From Bacillus testis (GTDB lineage Bacteria; Bacillota; Bacilli; Bacillales; DSM-1321), in NCBI RefSeq assembly GCF_001243895.1, contig NZ_LN851186.1:2567841-2631840 (forward strand): 64,000 nucleotides of DNA, given 5' to 3'. This document shows, one piece after another, positions 18,273-27,065 of the stretch (the first letter of the stretch is position 1; each line of letters begins with the position of its first letter). A program made the position numbers and the translations under genes. A model generated the notes under the pieces. That model searched no databases. It saw nothing but the letters and a program-made list of their open reading frames with translations, and was not told where the DNA came from.

Positions 18273-18503
18273 TAAGGTGAGCGTATCCATGATACAGACA
18301 AAATCAACTGGTTGTTCAGAAAACCTTCAGCTGTAGCAACAAGCGGGAAAGTAATCTTTGTAGAAAAAGGATATGACATAGCATCCACCAACTGTATGTA
18401 TCCTGATGGCAAAGTCGTCAACGCAAAAGATGACTGGACGATTAATGGTTGGCTTACTGTATTATCTGGATTAGGCGTTCCCTTACGGTTTGTGTCCATT
18501 TTC
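18273..18503 (+). pseudogene. Possible gene relic in the 18,030-18,504 gap
   Basis: The 475-bp gap holds a plus-strand frame without a convincing start that reads HDTDKINWLFRKPSAV and continues through KVIFVEKGYDIAST and WTINGWLTVLSGLG. The phrase looks protein-like, but there is no ribosome-binding site. It runs into the antisense end of the M50-like gene. It is probably a fragment of a lost gene; no family was recognised. Confidence 0.25.
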
Positions 18504-18504
18504 A

Positions 18505-18972
18505 CTAACTTTTCAAACATTTCAAGATCTTATAACCATCAGATGACATTCCGCCATACCCCCACCACCAAGAAGGATACTTAATAGGAATAATAGTGAC
18601 AATGAATTGGAGTAAATTATACAAAAATATTCCTAATAAGAAATAATTTAAAGTTATATTAAACATTAATACCAAAATATATAGTGTGAAACAAATTAAC
18701 AAAGAAAATAATGGCCCAAAGATCAGAATGGTTATTCTTTGATATTTGCATATTTCTTCATATGTATAAACACAATAACCCACATAGTGCCACCTTATAT
18801 GAAAATATATTCTTCCTATTCGAAAATTCTCCTTATTAGAGCTGTCTTTGGTTCCCAAGTACACTTTTGCAATCCCATCTTTAGTAGATATTACGAAACC
18901 AATCGCATGACCTATTTCATGTAAAAGTGTTGATAAAGGAATTACTAACAAATAAAACAATAAAAATGCCAT
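18505..18972 (-). CDS. M50-like membrane metalloprotease-family protein
   Basis: About 155 residues with four or five hydrophobic segments. The zinc motif HEIGHAIGF (HEXXH) sits in the first membrane helix, as in site-2/M50 family peptidases. The second metal ligand motif expected further down is not obvious; a GMSSDGYKIL stretch near the C-terminus is a candidate. GGAGGGG four bases before ATG 18972 supports this start over an upstream in-frame ATG at 19020. The substrate is unknown. It is shorter than typical M50 proteases. Confidence 0.7.
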   Translation of the reverse strand: MAFLLFYLLVIPLSTLLHEIGHAIGFVISTKDGIAKVYLGTKDSSNKENFRIGRIYFHIRWHYVGYCVYTYEEICKYQRITILIFGPLFSLLICFTLYILVLMFNITLNYFLLGIFLYNLLQFIVTIIPIKYPSWWWGYGGMSSDGYKILKCLKS

Positions 18973-19071
18973 AAAACCCCTCCGAAGATATAAATAGTTA
19001 CACACTTTCAAATGTATCAAATATTCACTTCAAGCAGTAAATGTTTTGTTATAATTTACCAGTAATTTATA

Positions 19072-19485
19072 TTGGACTGTTTTTTTGTTCTTATAGATAA
19101 GAGTACCAATAAAGAAAAATGGAGAGAAGAAATAGAAGAGTCAAAGACAAAAGAAGAATTAGACAGACTGCAATCCGAATGTGACGAAGTCCAAAATAAA
19201 ATAAGTTCAGTAGAGAAAAAATGGAAAGAAAAAGGAGTCTCATTATCTAAAGAGAATGTGGACTTTATGGTATCAACATTAACACGTATAATTACTTGAG
19301 TTGAAATTGGTTATGCACATACATATGAAGAAGCAGTTATTTATGATCAAAGAAGACATGCGGAACAACTGCATAGAGAAAAACTAGCACAAGAAAGAGA
19401 ATTAGCTGATTGGGTTTATAAACAGCAAGAAAAACATAACGAAAAAGTAATCAAAACTATCCGAGACTACTCTTATTATGAGTAA
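19072..19485 (+). pseudogene. Coiled-coil protein interrupted by an in-frame TGA
   Basis: The frame opens at 19072, runs 75 codons of charged coiled coil (KTKEELDRLQSECDEVQNKI), meets TGA at 19297-19299, and then continues in the same frame for another 61 codons (YAHTYEEAVIYDQRRHAEQL) to TAA at 19485. Composition and helix character are the same on both sides of the stop, so this looks like one 137-residue gene inactivated by a recent nonsense change. No good ribosome-binding site is seen. Family not recognised. Confidence 0.55.
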
Positions 19486-19498
19486 ATAAACAAACTAG

Positions 19499-19528
19499 CA
19501 AGGCGCCAAGCATATAGCTGACGCCTTC
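19499..19528 (-). terminator. Degenerate terminator hairpin
   Basis: AAGGCG and CGCCTT pair across an AAGCATATAGCT loop. The sequence is a weaker relative of the perfect hairpin at 22704-22740, which shares GGCGCC, AGCATATA and CGCCTTCTTTGC. Confidence 0.4.
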
Positions 19529-19571
19529 TTTGCATTGCTGCTTCCATTCCAAAATCTGTGTGAACACATAC

Positions 19572-19612
19572 AAACAGCCAGTCGGCGGTGTTGCACCGGA
19601 AACTGGCTGTTT
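19572..19612 (-). terminator. Terminator of the two-component operon
   Basis: AAACAGCCAGT and ACTGGCTGTTT give an 11-bp stem with a GGTG/CACC inner stem. T-rich flanks exist on both strands, so it can serve the histidine kinase transcript and the opposing relic. Confidence 0.65.
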
Positions 19613-19695
19613 TAATTATTCCTCTAATGATGGAAGAAGACTTATTCCTGAATTTATTCAATGATAACTTTTCATGAAAGAAATCAAACTCTTCT

Positions 19696-21051
19696 CTACA
19701 TCGGCAGTCGGAAAGTGAAGGTGCTGCCTTTGTCCACTTCGCTGGCCACTTCGATTTTTCCCCCGTGCATGTCGATGATCGATTTCACCATTGCCAGGCC
19801 AAGGCCGGTGTTGGCGCTTGCGGTTGCGGTACGGGTTGGATCGACGCGGTAGAAGCGGTCCCAGATTTTATCGATATGCTCCGCACTGATGCCGATGCCG
19901 TCATCGGAGACCTTCCCTACTGCCTGGCTGCCGTCGCGGTACAAGGTGATGTCCACATGGCCGCCCGGCTTGCCGTAGGCGATGGCGTTTGTGATCAAGT
20001 TCATCAGCACTCTTGTCATCAATGTCTGATCCGCTTGGATGAACAGATTGTCCTCCAGGGAGGTGCGGATTTCGATGCCGGCCTCTTGTGCCATCCACTC
20101 CAGTTCCTCGGCGACGATTTCCGCCAGCTCGCTTATGTTGATGCGCTCAATGAGGAAGTGCTCCATCTTCTCCTGATCTGCACGGGCCAGCAGGAGGAGC
20201 TGTGAAATGAGCGATGACATTTTCCGCGATTGCTTCAATATGACTTCCAGCGACTCTTTCATTTCTTCCGGCCGATCGCTTTGCGAGAGCGCATATTCAC
20301 ACTGCGAGATGATGACTGCGGTCGGTGTCCGCAGTTCATGGGAGGCATCGGATGTGAATTGCTTCTCGCTTTGAAAGGATGCTTGCAGGCGGTCGAACAT
20401 ATCGTCGAATGTATCTGCGAGCGCATGGATTTCATCATGTGATCCTTCAAGGTTGATGCGTTTCGACAAGTCTTTGCCATCACTGATTTCGCTCACCGAA
20501 TCGATCATTTTCTGCACCGGACGGAACGCTCTGCGGGTAATATAATAGCCTCCGGCAGCGGCGATGATAATTAGGAACGGAAAGGCAATCAGCGTCGCAA
20601 TAAGGATCGCATTCATCGCCGATGACAGTGAATTCAGCGGATACACGCCGCGGATCCAGACCTCTTCCCCGCTTTCCCGGTATGGATAATCGAACACCAG
20701 CCATTCTTGCGTATCTTTTTTAATCGTCTGCAGTTCGTCTGCTTTGAACGGGGTGTTCTGATCAAATCCTGCCGGAATGCGGCCACCGAGCAATTCCCCG
20801 CCGCTCGTATAAATCAACAGATTGACGCCATCGTCATAATACTCGAAATCCTCATCTGTTTCGAATCTGCCGTGTTTATATTCCAAATCCTCGACGCTTT
20901 CTTTTACGATGTTCTCGATGTTTTTCTGTACATTCAACAGCAGCACTTTATCGGATGAAGAAAGAATCACGCCCAGGACAACGGCCATGATGATGACGAT
21001 GAGGCCGGTGTACCAAAGGGTCACTTTCATCTTGATGGATAGCTTCTTCAT
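19696..21051 (-). CDS. Sensor histidine kinase (OmpR-partner class)
   Basis: A 451-residue kinase. Two membrane helices (about 10-30 and 145-170) enclose an extracytoplasmic sensor of ~110 residues. A HAMP linker follows, then the HisKA dimerisation site SDASHELRTPTAV (phospho-His near residue 240), N-box LMNLITNAIAYGK, G1 DDGIGI, F-box IWDRFYRVD and G2 NTGLGLAM. It phosphorylates the regulator encoded upstream; their genes overlap by 4 bp. The divergent lipoprotein and PepSY genes suggest an envelope signal, which is inference. Confidence 0.92.
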   Translation of the reverse strand: MKKLSIKMKVTLWYTGLIVIIMAVVLGVILSSSDKVLLLNVQKNIENIVKESVEDLEYKHGRFETDEDFEYYDDGVNLLIYTSGGELLGGRIPAGFDQNTPFKADELQTIKKDTQEWLVFDYPYRESGEEVWIRGVYPLNSLSSAMNAILIATLIAFPFLIIIAAAGGYYITRRAFRPVQKMIDSVSEISDGKDLSKRINLEGSHDEIHALADTFDDMFDRLQASFQSEKQFTSDASHELRTPTAVIISQCEYALSQSDRPEEMKESLEVILKQSRKMSSLISQLLLLARADQEKMEHFLIERINISELAEIVAEELEWMAQEAGIEIRTSLEDNLFIQADQTLMTRVLMNLITNAIAYGKPGGHVDITLYRDGSQAVGKVSDDGIGISAEHIDKIWDRFYRVDPTRTATASANTGLGLAMVKSIIDMHGGKIEVASEVDKGSTFTFRLPM

Positions 21052-21722
21052 GAGTCAGCCCTCAACACATAGCCGGCGCCTCTGATGGTATGGATCAGCT
21101 TCACATCGAAGCCGCTGTCGATCTTTTTACGCAGGTAGCGGATATAGACGTCGACGATATTGGAGCCGCCTTCATACTCATAATTCCATATATGCTGTTG
21201 GATCCGGTCACGTGTCAGCACGATTTCCTTATTGCGGATCATATATTCCAACATGGCAAACTCTTTGCTCGAAAGCTCGATTGCCCGATCTCCCCGCGTC
21301 ACTCTATGGGTATTGCAGTCCACGGTTAAATCGGCCACTTCGAACACATTAGAAGTGCTTCCCGTCTGCCGCCGCATCAATACGCGGATTCGCGCCAGCA
21401 ATTCATCGAATGCGAACGGCTTCACTACATAATCATCCGCTCCCAGGTCAAGCCCTTTCACACGGTCTTCAATCGCATCCTTGGCTGTCAGCAGGAGCAC
21501 AGGCGTTGTGTTCCGCTCGTAGCGCATGCGCCGCAGCACTTCAAGGCCGTCTATGCCGGGGATCATAATATCGAGCAAGATGAGATCATACGAAGCCATC
21601 GCGATATAATCGAGCGCATCCCGCCCATTGCCGCAAGCATCCACGCTGTAATGCTCCGCTTTCAGCCGTTTCGCTAAAATATTCTGCAGGTCCTGTTCAT
21701 CTTCGACTATGAGAATTCGCAT
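21048..21722 (-). CDS. OmpR/PhoB-family response regulator
   Basis: A 224-residue regulator. The receiver domain (1-120) has the acidic pocket ED at 7-8, phospho-acceptor D51 in LILLDIMIPG, and the KP switch in VVKPFAF. The C-terminal winged helix (about 128-222) includes ELSSKEFAMLEYM and the final TIRGAGYVLR. It is the first gene of the operon with the sensor kinase. The 150-bp divergent region towards the lipoprotein gene is the most likely target site. Confidence 0.93.
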   Translation of the reverse strand: MRILIVEDEQDLQNILAKRLKAEHYSVDACGNGRDALDYIAMASYDLILLDIMIPGIDGLEVLRRMRYERNTTPVLLLTAKDAIEDRVKGLDLGADDYVVKPFAFDELLARIRVLMRRQTGSTSNVFEVADLTVDCNTHRVTRGDRAIELSSKEFAMLEYMIRNKEIVLTRDRIQQHIWNYEYEGGSNIVDVYIRYLRKKIDSGFDVKLIHTIRGAGYVLRADS

Positions 21723-21875
21723 GTTCGTTCTCCTTTTTTTCTTTATTACTTATATATTACTATAATTCATCAACATTAAAAAAAGATGAAAGAATCCAAT
21801 GCCGCCCATTCATTTTCCTTTAATGTTCGCTTTGTAAGATAAAGACAAGATCAAGAGAATCAAGGAGGGATACAA

Positions 21876-22343
21876 ATGAAAAAGTTCATGGCAATCGGGC
21901 TGGCGGCAGGTTTATTGCTTACGGGATGTTCCCAGCAGACAGCGGAAAAGGATCCCAAAGCGCAAAGTGCAACACCGGTGACGGAAAACGCTCCATTAGA
22001 AGAAAAAACAGTGGCACCAAAAGTCTCTACAAAGCAAACAGCCGGCACCCAACAGGCGGATGATTTCACCGATGCCGTGGCGGAACTGGTGAAGAAAGCG
22101 GACAGCACCGCTCCAAAGGGAACACAAGAAGAAAGAAGAAACACATTCTTCACTTTACACAATGAAATCGAGCAGCTGGAGGACCAAATGGACGCTTACG
22201 AGGACAAGCTTGAAGCGAACTATAACGCCGGCACCGTGACGATTGAACAATATCAGGCAGAAGAACAAAAACTGGATGTGCTTGCAGACCAATTGGACCA
22301 AGCAGAAGATGCCTTAGAGCTGACATTTAATCTTAAAGACTAA
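21876..22343 (+). CDS. Small lipoprotein
   Basis: 155 residues. The lipobox LLLTGC gives a lipidated cysteine at about residue 19, so the protein is anchored outside the membrane. A low-complexity Thr/Ala/Lys linker follows, then an acidic helical hairpin (HNEIEQLEDQMDAYEDKLEA) predicted as a coiled coil. Function unknown. AAGGAGGG lies seven bases before the ATG. It is divergent from the two-component operon, and the PepSY gene follows after 19 bp. These are plausibly the regulon output of that system. Confidence 0.8.
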   Translation: MKKFMAIGLAAGLLLTGCSQQTAEKDPKAQSATPVTENAPLEEKTVAPKVSTKQTAGTQQADDFTDAVAELVKKADSTAPKGTQEERRNTFFTLHNEIEQLEDQMDAYEDKLEANYNAGTVTIEQYQAEEQKLDVLADQLDQAEDALELTFNLKD

Positions 22344-22362
22344 ACAAAAGGAGAGAAACAAA

Positions 22363-22698
22363 ATGAAAGAGAAAATCATGAAATATAAGAAGAAAATCAT
22401 CGGAACCGTTGTCGGAGTTGCGGTCTTAAGTATCGCCATCGGCGGCGGCTATCTAGGAATGGGCTATCATTACGCGAAGCAGAATGATCACTATACCGAA
22501 AAACAAATCCGCGAGATTGCCACTGAGCAAGTAGCCGGTGAAGTCATCAGCGTGCAAAAGAAGTTCGAATTGGAAGACGACCGTCTGTCACATTCTGAGT
22601 TCGAATACGAAGTGGAAATCAAAACAGCCGACAATCGATTGAAAACCGTGGATGTCAGCAGCCGGACAGGTACGGTTGACGTGGATGATGATGAGTAA
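22363..22698 (+). CDS. PepSY-domain membrane-anchored protein
   Basis: 111 residues. One membrane helix (about 11-30) is followed by an external PepSY-like domain: an ITEKQ-type opening (YTEKQIREIATEQVAGEVIS) and EYEVEIKTADNRLKTVDVSS. PepSY domains are thought to bind or inhibit peptidases near the wall. AAGGAGAG precedes the ATG. It is cotranscribed with the lipoprotein and ends at the terminator at 22704. Confidence 0.82.
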   Translation: MKEKIMKYKKKIIGTVVGVAVLSIAIGGGYLGMGYHYAKQNDHYTEKQIREIATEQVAGEVISVQKKFELEDDRLSHSEFEYEVEIKTADNRLKTVDVSSRTGTVDVDDDE

Positions 22699-22703
22699 CA
22701 GTA

Positions 22704-22740
22704 CAAAGAAGGCGCCCAGCATATAATGGCGCCTTCTTTG
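22704..22740. terminator. Bidirectional terminator
   Basis: CAAAGAAGGCGCC and its exact complement form a 13-bp stem with an AGCATATAAT-type loop. It lies between the stops of the convergent PepSY and deacetylase genes. Confidence 0.85.
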
Positions 22741-22746
22741 CGTGGC

Positions 22747-23481
22747 TTACTTTCCTTCCACAATCTTCGCAAACTCGGCAAGCGTTGTGGTATAGGTGAT
22801 ATATAGCCGCGGCAAAGTATACCTTTCATCTTTGGCGCCGCTTTTTACATAATACTCGGGTGTCGTTGCAATGCCGAACTCATAGAATTTCTTCGTTTCG
22901 GCGATGACTTTTTTATTGAACGTTCCATATGGATAGGAAAGGGCGATGACCGGCTTTCCGGTTATGCGCTCTATTGCTTCCTTCGATGATTTCAACTCAT
23001 ACTCCAAGTTATCCACCTTAGTCAAATCCGGATGGGTCGCTGTATGGGATTGGACCGAGATGATGCCGGATGCGGCCAGCTTTTTCAGGTCGGCTTCCGA
23101 CAAACGGTTCGAGCGGCCGATAAAGTCGGATATCACGAAGAAGGTTCCTTTCGGCGTGAAGCCTTCCGTTTTCAGCTTCTGAAAAATAGCAAAGGCGGTC
23201 AAATTGTTTTTGTAGCCGTCATCGAAGGTAAGGAAGATTGGTTTGGCGACTTGGTCCGCCTCCTGCCATTGCTCGAATGTCAGCGGGGTAAAGCCATGCT
23301 CGCGCAAATACAGCATTTGCTTTTCGAACTCATCCGGCGCCACGTACAACTCTTTTGCGCCGTGTCCTTTGAACTCGGCAATGGAATGGTAAATCAGGAT
23401 CGGGATTTTCCGCTCGGCAGAAGCATTCGCCGGGAGGCACATTGCCAGCAGGCAGATCAAAAGGATTGCTTTCAATTTCAT
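22747..23481 (-). CDS. Secreted polysaccharide deacetylase (NodB family)
   Basis: 244 residues with a classical signal peptide (residues 1-22, ending NASAER). The NodB core shows motif 1 LTFDDGYKN (metal-binding DD), motif 2 SHTATHPDL (H..H zinc ligands), and motif 3 LSYPYGTFN. The family removes acetyl groups from peptidoglycan or other surface polysaccharides outside the cell. The gene is monocistronic and convergent with the PepSY gene. Confidence 0.9.
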   Translation of the reverse strand: MKLKAILLICLLAMCLPANASAERKIPILIYHSIAEFKGHGAKELYVAPDEFEKQMLYLREHGFTPLTFEQWQEADQVAKPIFLTFDDGYKNNLTAFAIFQKLKTEGFTPKGTFFVISDFIGRSNRLSEADLKKLAASGIISVQSHTATHPDLTKVDNLEYELKSSKEAIERITGKPVIALSYPYGTFNKKVIAETKKFYEFGIATTPEYYVKSGAKDERYTLPRLYITYTTTLAEFAKIVEGK

Positions 23482-23587
23482 CTAACAGACCCCACTTTTT
23501 TCTTGATAGTATGCCTCCTTTGATGAGATATTATCAATCCGCCCCTTTTGTTCCAGGACAGCTTTTGATATGGAAGAAAAGCCCTCG

Positions 23588-23968
23588 TTAGCGCCTGGAG
23601 GATTCGTGTGAAGAGGTCGTTGGTGTACCTTGATGAAAATGCATTTTCCATATTCCATCCATTCGTTTCCATATCGAACTACGTAATGAGTGTTGTTTAT
23701 TTGCTTCGTTATAGATTCTATAAGTTGTTAAGATGATTTCTTCAGACAAGGGATGAATTTCGAAATCACTCAGTGTCATATGTACAACACCAAGACCCAC
23801 ATCGCTTATATTCTCATTTTTGTACAAAACCTTTCCTGAACTTCCGAATTCAAAAAAATCTTTGGAAAGTATGTTTGTAAGTTCTTCTTTTGATGCTCTG
23901 ATCTCTGGTTTCAACAATTTTTCTTCTAACTCCAGCAACAGTTCTTTTAAAGAAGGTTTGTTTTTCAT
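23588..23968 (-). CDS. SnoaL/DUF4440-like NTF2-fold protein
   Basis: About 126 residues. The pattern (LEEKLLKPEIRASKEELTNI, FFEFGSSGKVL, the IILTTYRIYN strand, then WKRMDGIWKMHFHQGTPT) is that of DUF4440/SnoaL-like proteins in Bacilli. The fold holds small ligands, but no substrate can be inferred. I prefer ATG at 23968, with AAGGAATG upstream, because the longer frame to 24082 adds a residue stretch without family resemblance. Confidence 0.75.
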   Translation of the reverse strand: MKNKPSLKELLLELEEKLLKPEIRASKEELTNILSKDFFEFGSSGKVLYKNENISDVGLGVVHMTLSDFEIHPLSEEIILTTYRIYNEANKQHSLRSSIWKRMDGIWKMHFHQGTPTTSSHESSRR

Positions 23969-24125
23969 TTTTACATTCCTTTTCATGTGAATAATATGGG
24001 TACTACAATCTTCCTTTATCCTCCTCAAGATCAGCTCGAGCGTATAAAAAAACATGCTTAGTAAATGATTGGCATTAATCAATTATACAAAGAATTTTGC
24101 TCCCGAGATGGCGTGGCAGTTCAAG

Positions 24126-24953
24126 TTAGGAAGGAATAAATGCTTTAAAGGCGTCTTCCTCTTCAATGAATGGAAAATGATTGCTGTATTCGAAGCTATG
24201 CATCGTTGCCTTAGGCATTAATTGTGCCGCTTCCACGGAAAATTCATGCGGGCATTGCGCATCATGTTTCCCGCAGTAGATGTATGCTCTCGTCTCTGTT
24301 CGGGCCAGTTCAGGGCGCAAATCAAATGTTTTTAATTCTTCATAGGAAAAATAATCAAGCCTTTTGGCTACTGTTTTTCCGCTGTCCGGCCTGCTTCTCA
24401 TTTCTTCATAGGCCTGTTTATTGTAGAGGGACATCATCGTCCATTCTTTATTGGCTGCCCTTCTTTCCTCAAGCGTCGAATCCGGATCGCCTAGAATCGC
24501 CAATATGTCTCTTATTCTCTTGTTGTTCGGATTGTCGCGGCAATAGATGCTGCCGGCATGTTTCATATAGGCAGAGGAAGCGCACAATCCTCCGGCAACG
24601 ATATGCTCCAGGCTTTCAGGGTGCATGACGGCATATTTCAAAGCAAGCATCCCGCCTGTTGAATGCCCTGCGAAAGCCCATTGTTGTTTATGCAGGGCGG
24701 CTCGGATCGCTTCTAGATCTTCCACACTGTCGTGCATGCTGTAACTGTATACCAATGTGTCATCCGTAGACTGGCCCGCTCCCCGCAAATTGGCCAGATA
24801 AACGGTATAATACTCAGTGAACATCCCTGCGAACAAATTTCCTTTTTCATTGTATTCACTGTACAGATGCGTGACACAAAGCGGTTTTCCTTCCCCTTTC
24901 TTGAACACTTCGAAGATTCCTCGAGATGTTTCAACCATTAACCGTTCCCACAT
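24126..24953 (-). CDS. Alpha/beta hydrolase (proline iminopeptidase-like)
   Basis: About 275 residues. The nucleophile elbow GHSTGG has its Ser near residue 105. The oxyanion region NLRGAGQS, the late acid in YCGKHDAQCP and the histidine in YSNHFPFIEE complete a catalytic triad. This is the usual layout of alpha/beta hydrolases of the peptidase S33 type; the substrate is unknown. The ATG at 24953 has GGGGGAATGGGG upstream, and upstream in-frame codons add an unlikely extension. Confidence 0.82.
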   Translation of the reverse strand: MWERLMVETSRGIFEVFKKGEGKPLCVTHLYSEYNEKGNLFAGMFTEYYTVYLANLRGAGQSTDDTLVYSYSMHDSVEDLEAIRAALHKQQWAFAGHSTGGMLALKYAVMHPESLEHIVAGGLCASSAYMKHAGSIYCRDNPNNKRIRDILAILGDPDSTLEERRAANKEWTMMSLYNKQAYEEMRSRPDSGKTVAKRLDYFSYEELKTFDLRPELARTETRAYIYCGKHDAQCPHEFSVEAAQLMPKATMHSFEYSNHFPFIEEEDAFKAFIPS

Positions 24954-25199
24954 GCCCCATTCCCCCTTTAACCGTTTCCTGTCTTTTATTCTGCACATAT
25001 TGCCGAAATCCTCTAATGCAATCGCCGTCTTATTGGTGAATTTGTAAAATTAAAAGAGCTTCAACTTATCCTAAAATTGCTGCATAACCCTTACCATCAC
25101 CCAAATAGAATGATTGATTTTATGGAAAAAGACCGAAAAAAAACAGGAATCATGAATAATCCCTGTTTGACATATAAAATAAATAGAATGATAGCTAAA

Positions 25200-25529
25200 T
25201 CATGCAATTATTTGTGCAGCTGATGGAGAAATGATTCCTCTCGATTGCAACTCTGCTTTTGTTTGATCATCAGCAGGTCTGTACCCTTTTTCAAGCAATT
25301 CTTTGATATTAATTTTATTATATACAAAAGAAAAAATGATACCTGGAATCCATGCCCCAAATCCTAGTGTGAAAACTCCTGCGAGAATGCCTGTTATAAA
25401 CATGATGGCTGCCCATTTTAAATCGCCTCTGAAAAGGGCAGGGAAAAATCCAAAAAAGAAAGTAGTCCAACTAAATCCAATTTTGACTTCCTTTGTTACA
25501 CCTGCATCATTGGTTAATCTTGCCTTCAT
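25200..25529 (-). CDS. Small membrane protein, DUF2628/HrgC-like
   Basis: 109 residues with two or three hydrophobic segments (FSWTTFFFGFFPALF, then WAAIMFITGILAGVF and WIPGIIFSFVYN) and a soluble C-terminus. The pattern resembles DUF2628/HrgC-type proteins, which often carry a helix after a WTTFFFG segment. Function unknown. An AGGAGAG site precedes the ATG. Confidence 0.65.
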   Translation of the reverse strand: MKARLTNDAGVTKEVKIGFSWTTFFFGFFPALFRGDLKWAAIMFITGILAGVFTLGFGAWIPGIIFSFVYNKINIKELLEKGYRPADDQTKAELQSRGIISPSAAQIIA

Positions 25530-25688
25530 CTTCTCTCCTCCTTTCTTCTTGGTAAAATTCGCCTCCCTATTATACTATACTTTCTGACTAATTCCACAAA
25601 TAAAATTCCCTTACTAAAACCATAAACAGATATGGAAAAAGTGAAACTTTGATAGGCCGAAATGTATTCATCACCGATCGATTGTGAG

Positions 25689-25752
25689 TTGAACCAATAG
25701 GATTCTTACTGGCGCTTGATCTCCCACTTACATCTCTTTGTCTTCCCTCCCG
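25689..25752 (+). repeat. Intergenic repeat family A, copy 1
   Basis: It carries the core TTCTTACTGGCGCTTGATC, preceded by TTGAACCAATAGGA and followed by CTTTGTCTTC. Further copies are at 33682-33730 and, inverted, at 62607-62672. Confidence 0.7.
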
Positions 25753-25835
25753 TGTTGAAGTGAAGTTTTAGCGCCATTTAAAATGGGATAAAAAACAATT
25801 TCGACCACTATTTTCACGAAAAAAATCCAAAATAA

Positions 25836-25880
25836 AAAGCAGGTTGAAAATCGTGCCTTCTGCCTCACCTGCTTTTTTGG
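25836..25880 (-). terminator. Terminator of the ABC-2 exporter operon
   Basis: AAAAAGCAGGT and ACCTGCTTTTTT form an 11-bp stem with T runs on either strand. It lies in the 470-bp gap below the permease gene (stop at 26001). The rest of that gap shows only the family A repeat. Confidence 0.65.
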
Positions 25881-26000
25881 CTATTTGCGCCGTCGATATA
25901 TTTGAATAACCTTTTTCAGCAATAGCAACCTCCATAATAATTAGCCGTTTGTTTATTGGGTTTCTCCTATTTTATCTTTGCTTAAAACTGTTAAATATTT

Positions 26001-27065
26001 CTATAACTTACGGTACTTTTTCAGTGCAAACAAATTCAAGACGATAAAAACGGCTGCAAACGCGAACAAAATATATAAATTACTACTGATTTCAGATAAA
26101 CTCAATCCCTCGTACATGACTCCTTTTAATGCATTTGCGGCATAATACAGCGGCATAAAATTTGCAAACGCTTGAAGCCACTCCGCCATTCCCTCAATGG
26201 AGAAAATGCCTGAGAAAAAGATTTGCGGCACGATTACCAGCGGGATGAACTGAATCATCTGAAACTCTGAACTTGCGAAAGAAGATAATAATATTCCAAG
26301 CGACAAAGCTACAAGTGCTACGATGACATTGGTTAAAATAACATTCCAAATCGAGCCCACTAAGACGATATCCAGCACATGGATCGAGAACAACACAATG
26401 ATAACGGTCTGTATCAATGCTAATAATCCGTAGCCAATAAGGTAGCCAGCGACGATTTCTCCTCTTTTAATAGGTGTTGCCAATAACCGTTCTAGCGTCC
26501 CGGTTGTTCTTTCATTTAACAAACCTATCCCAGCGATCAAGAAAACAAAAAAGAAAACAAAGAAACCTATTAAAATAGGACTAAAGGTATCAAAAAGCTC
26601 TGTTTCACTGCTGCCATACACATAATTTGTTTTCACGGAATCCTGTAATGAACGTTCGCTCTGCATTCCGTTTGTTCCCATTAGTTGTAGTTGTTTTTCT
26701 TTACTGTAAATTTGCTTCACTTTCATCTCTAAGCTTCTCGCTATTGTTGGATCACTATTAAGTAACGTTATAGTTGCTTTATCGTTTTCAACCTGTAAAA
26801 AGCCATCCAACTTTTTATCTAATATGGTTTCCTTCACATTAGACACTCTGTCATATTCTTTTACGACAATATCTGCCTGTTCTAATTTTTCGATGATTTG
26901 CTGATTCCCATTGGCAACTCCCAAAACAGGGTTAACGGCATTTCCGTCAAAGACCAGTTTCATTAGTGTCAATACTAATAACGGGGCCACAAAGAGTAGA
27001 GCCAGTGTACGTTTATCCCTAAATATTTGCACTAATATTCTCTTAATAAGCGCTACTGTTCTCAT
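26001..27065 (-). CDS. ABC-2 type transporter permease
   Basis: 354 residues. One N-terminal membrane helix (about 17-37), a ~130-residue extracytoplasmic region, then five C-terminal helices. The segment GLLNERTTGTLERLLATPI is the ABC-2 family signature. It forms an export channel with the ATPase encoded upstream; TAATG overlap couples the two. The substrate cannot be read from the sequence; drugs, lipids or a peptide are typical. Confidence 0.9.
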   Translation of the reverse strand: MRTVALIKRILVQIFRDKRTLALLFVAPLLVLTLMKLVFDGNAVNPVLGVANGNQQIIEKLEQADIVVKEYDRVSNVKETILDKKLDGFLQVENDKATITLLNSDPTIARSLEMKVKQIYSKEKQLQLMGTNGMQSERSLQDSVKTNYVYGSSETELFDTFSPILIGFFVFFFVFLIAGIGLLNERTTGTLERLLATPIKRGEIVAGYLIGYGLLALIQTVIIVLFSIHVLDIVLVGSIWNVILTNVIVALVALSLGILLSSFASSEFQMIQFIPLVIVPQIFFSGIFSIEGMAEWLQAFANFMPLYYAANALKGVMYEGLSLSEISSNLYILFAFAAVFIVLNLFALKKYRKL

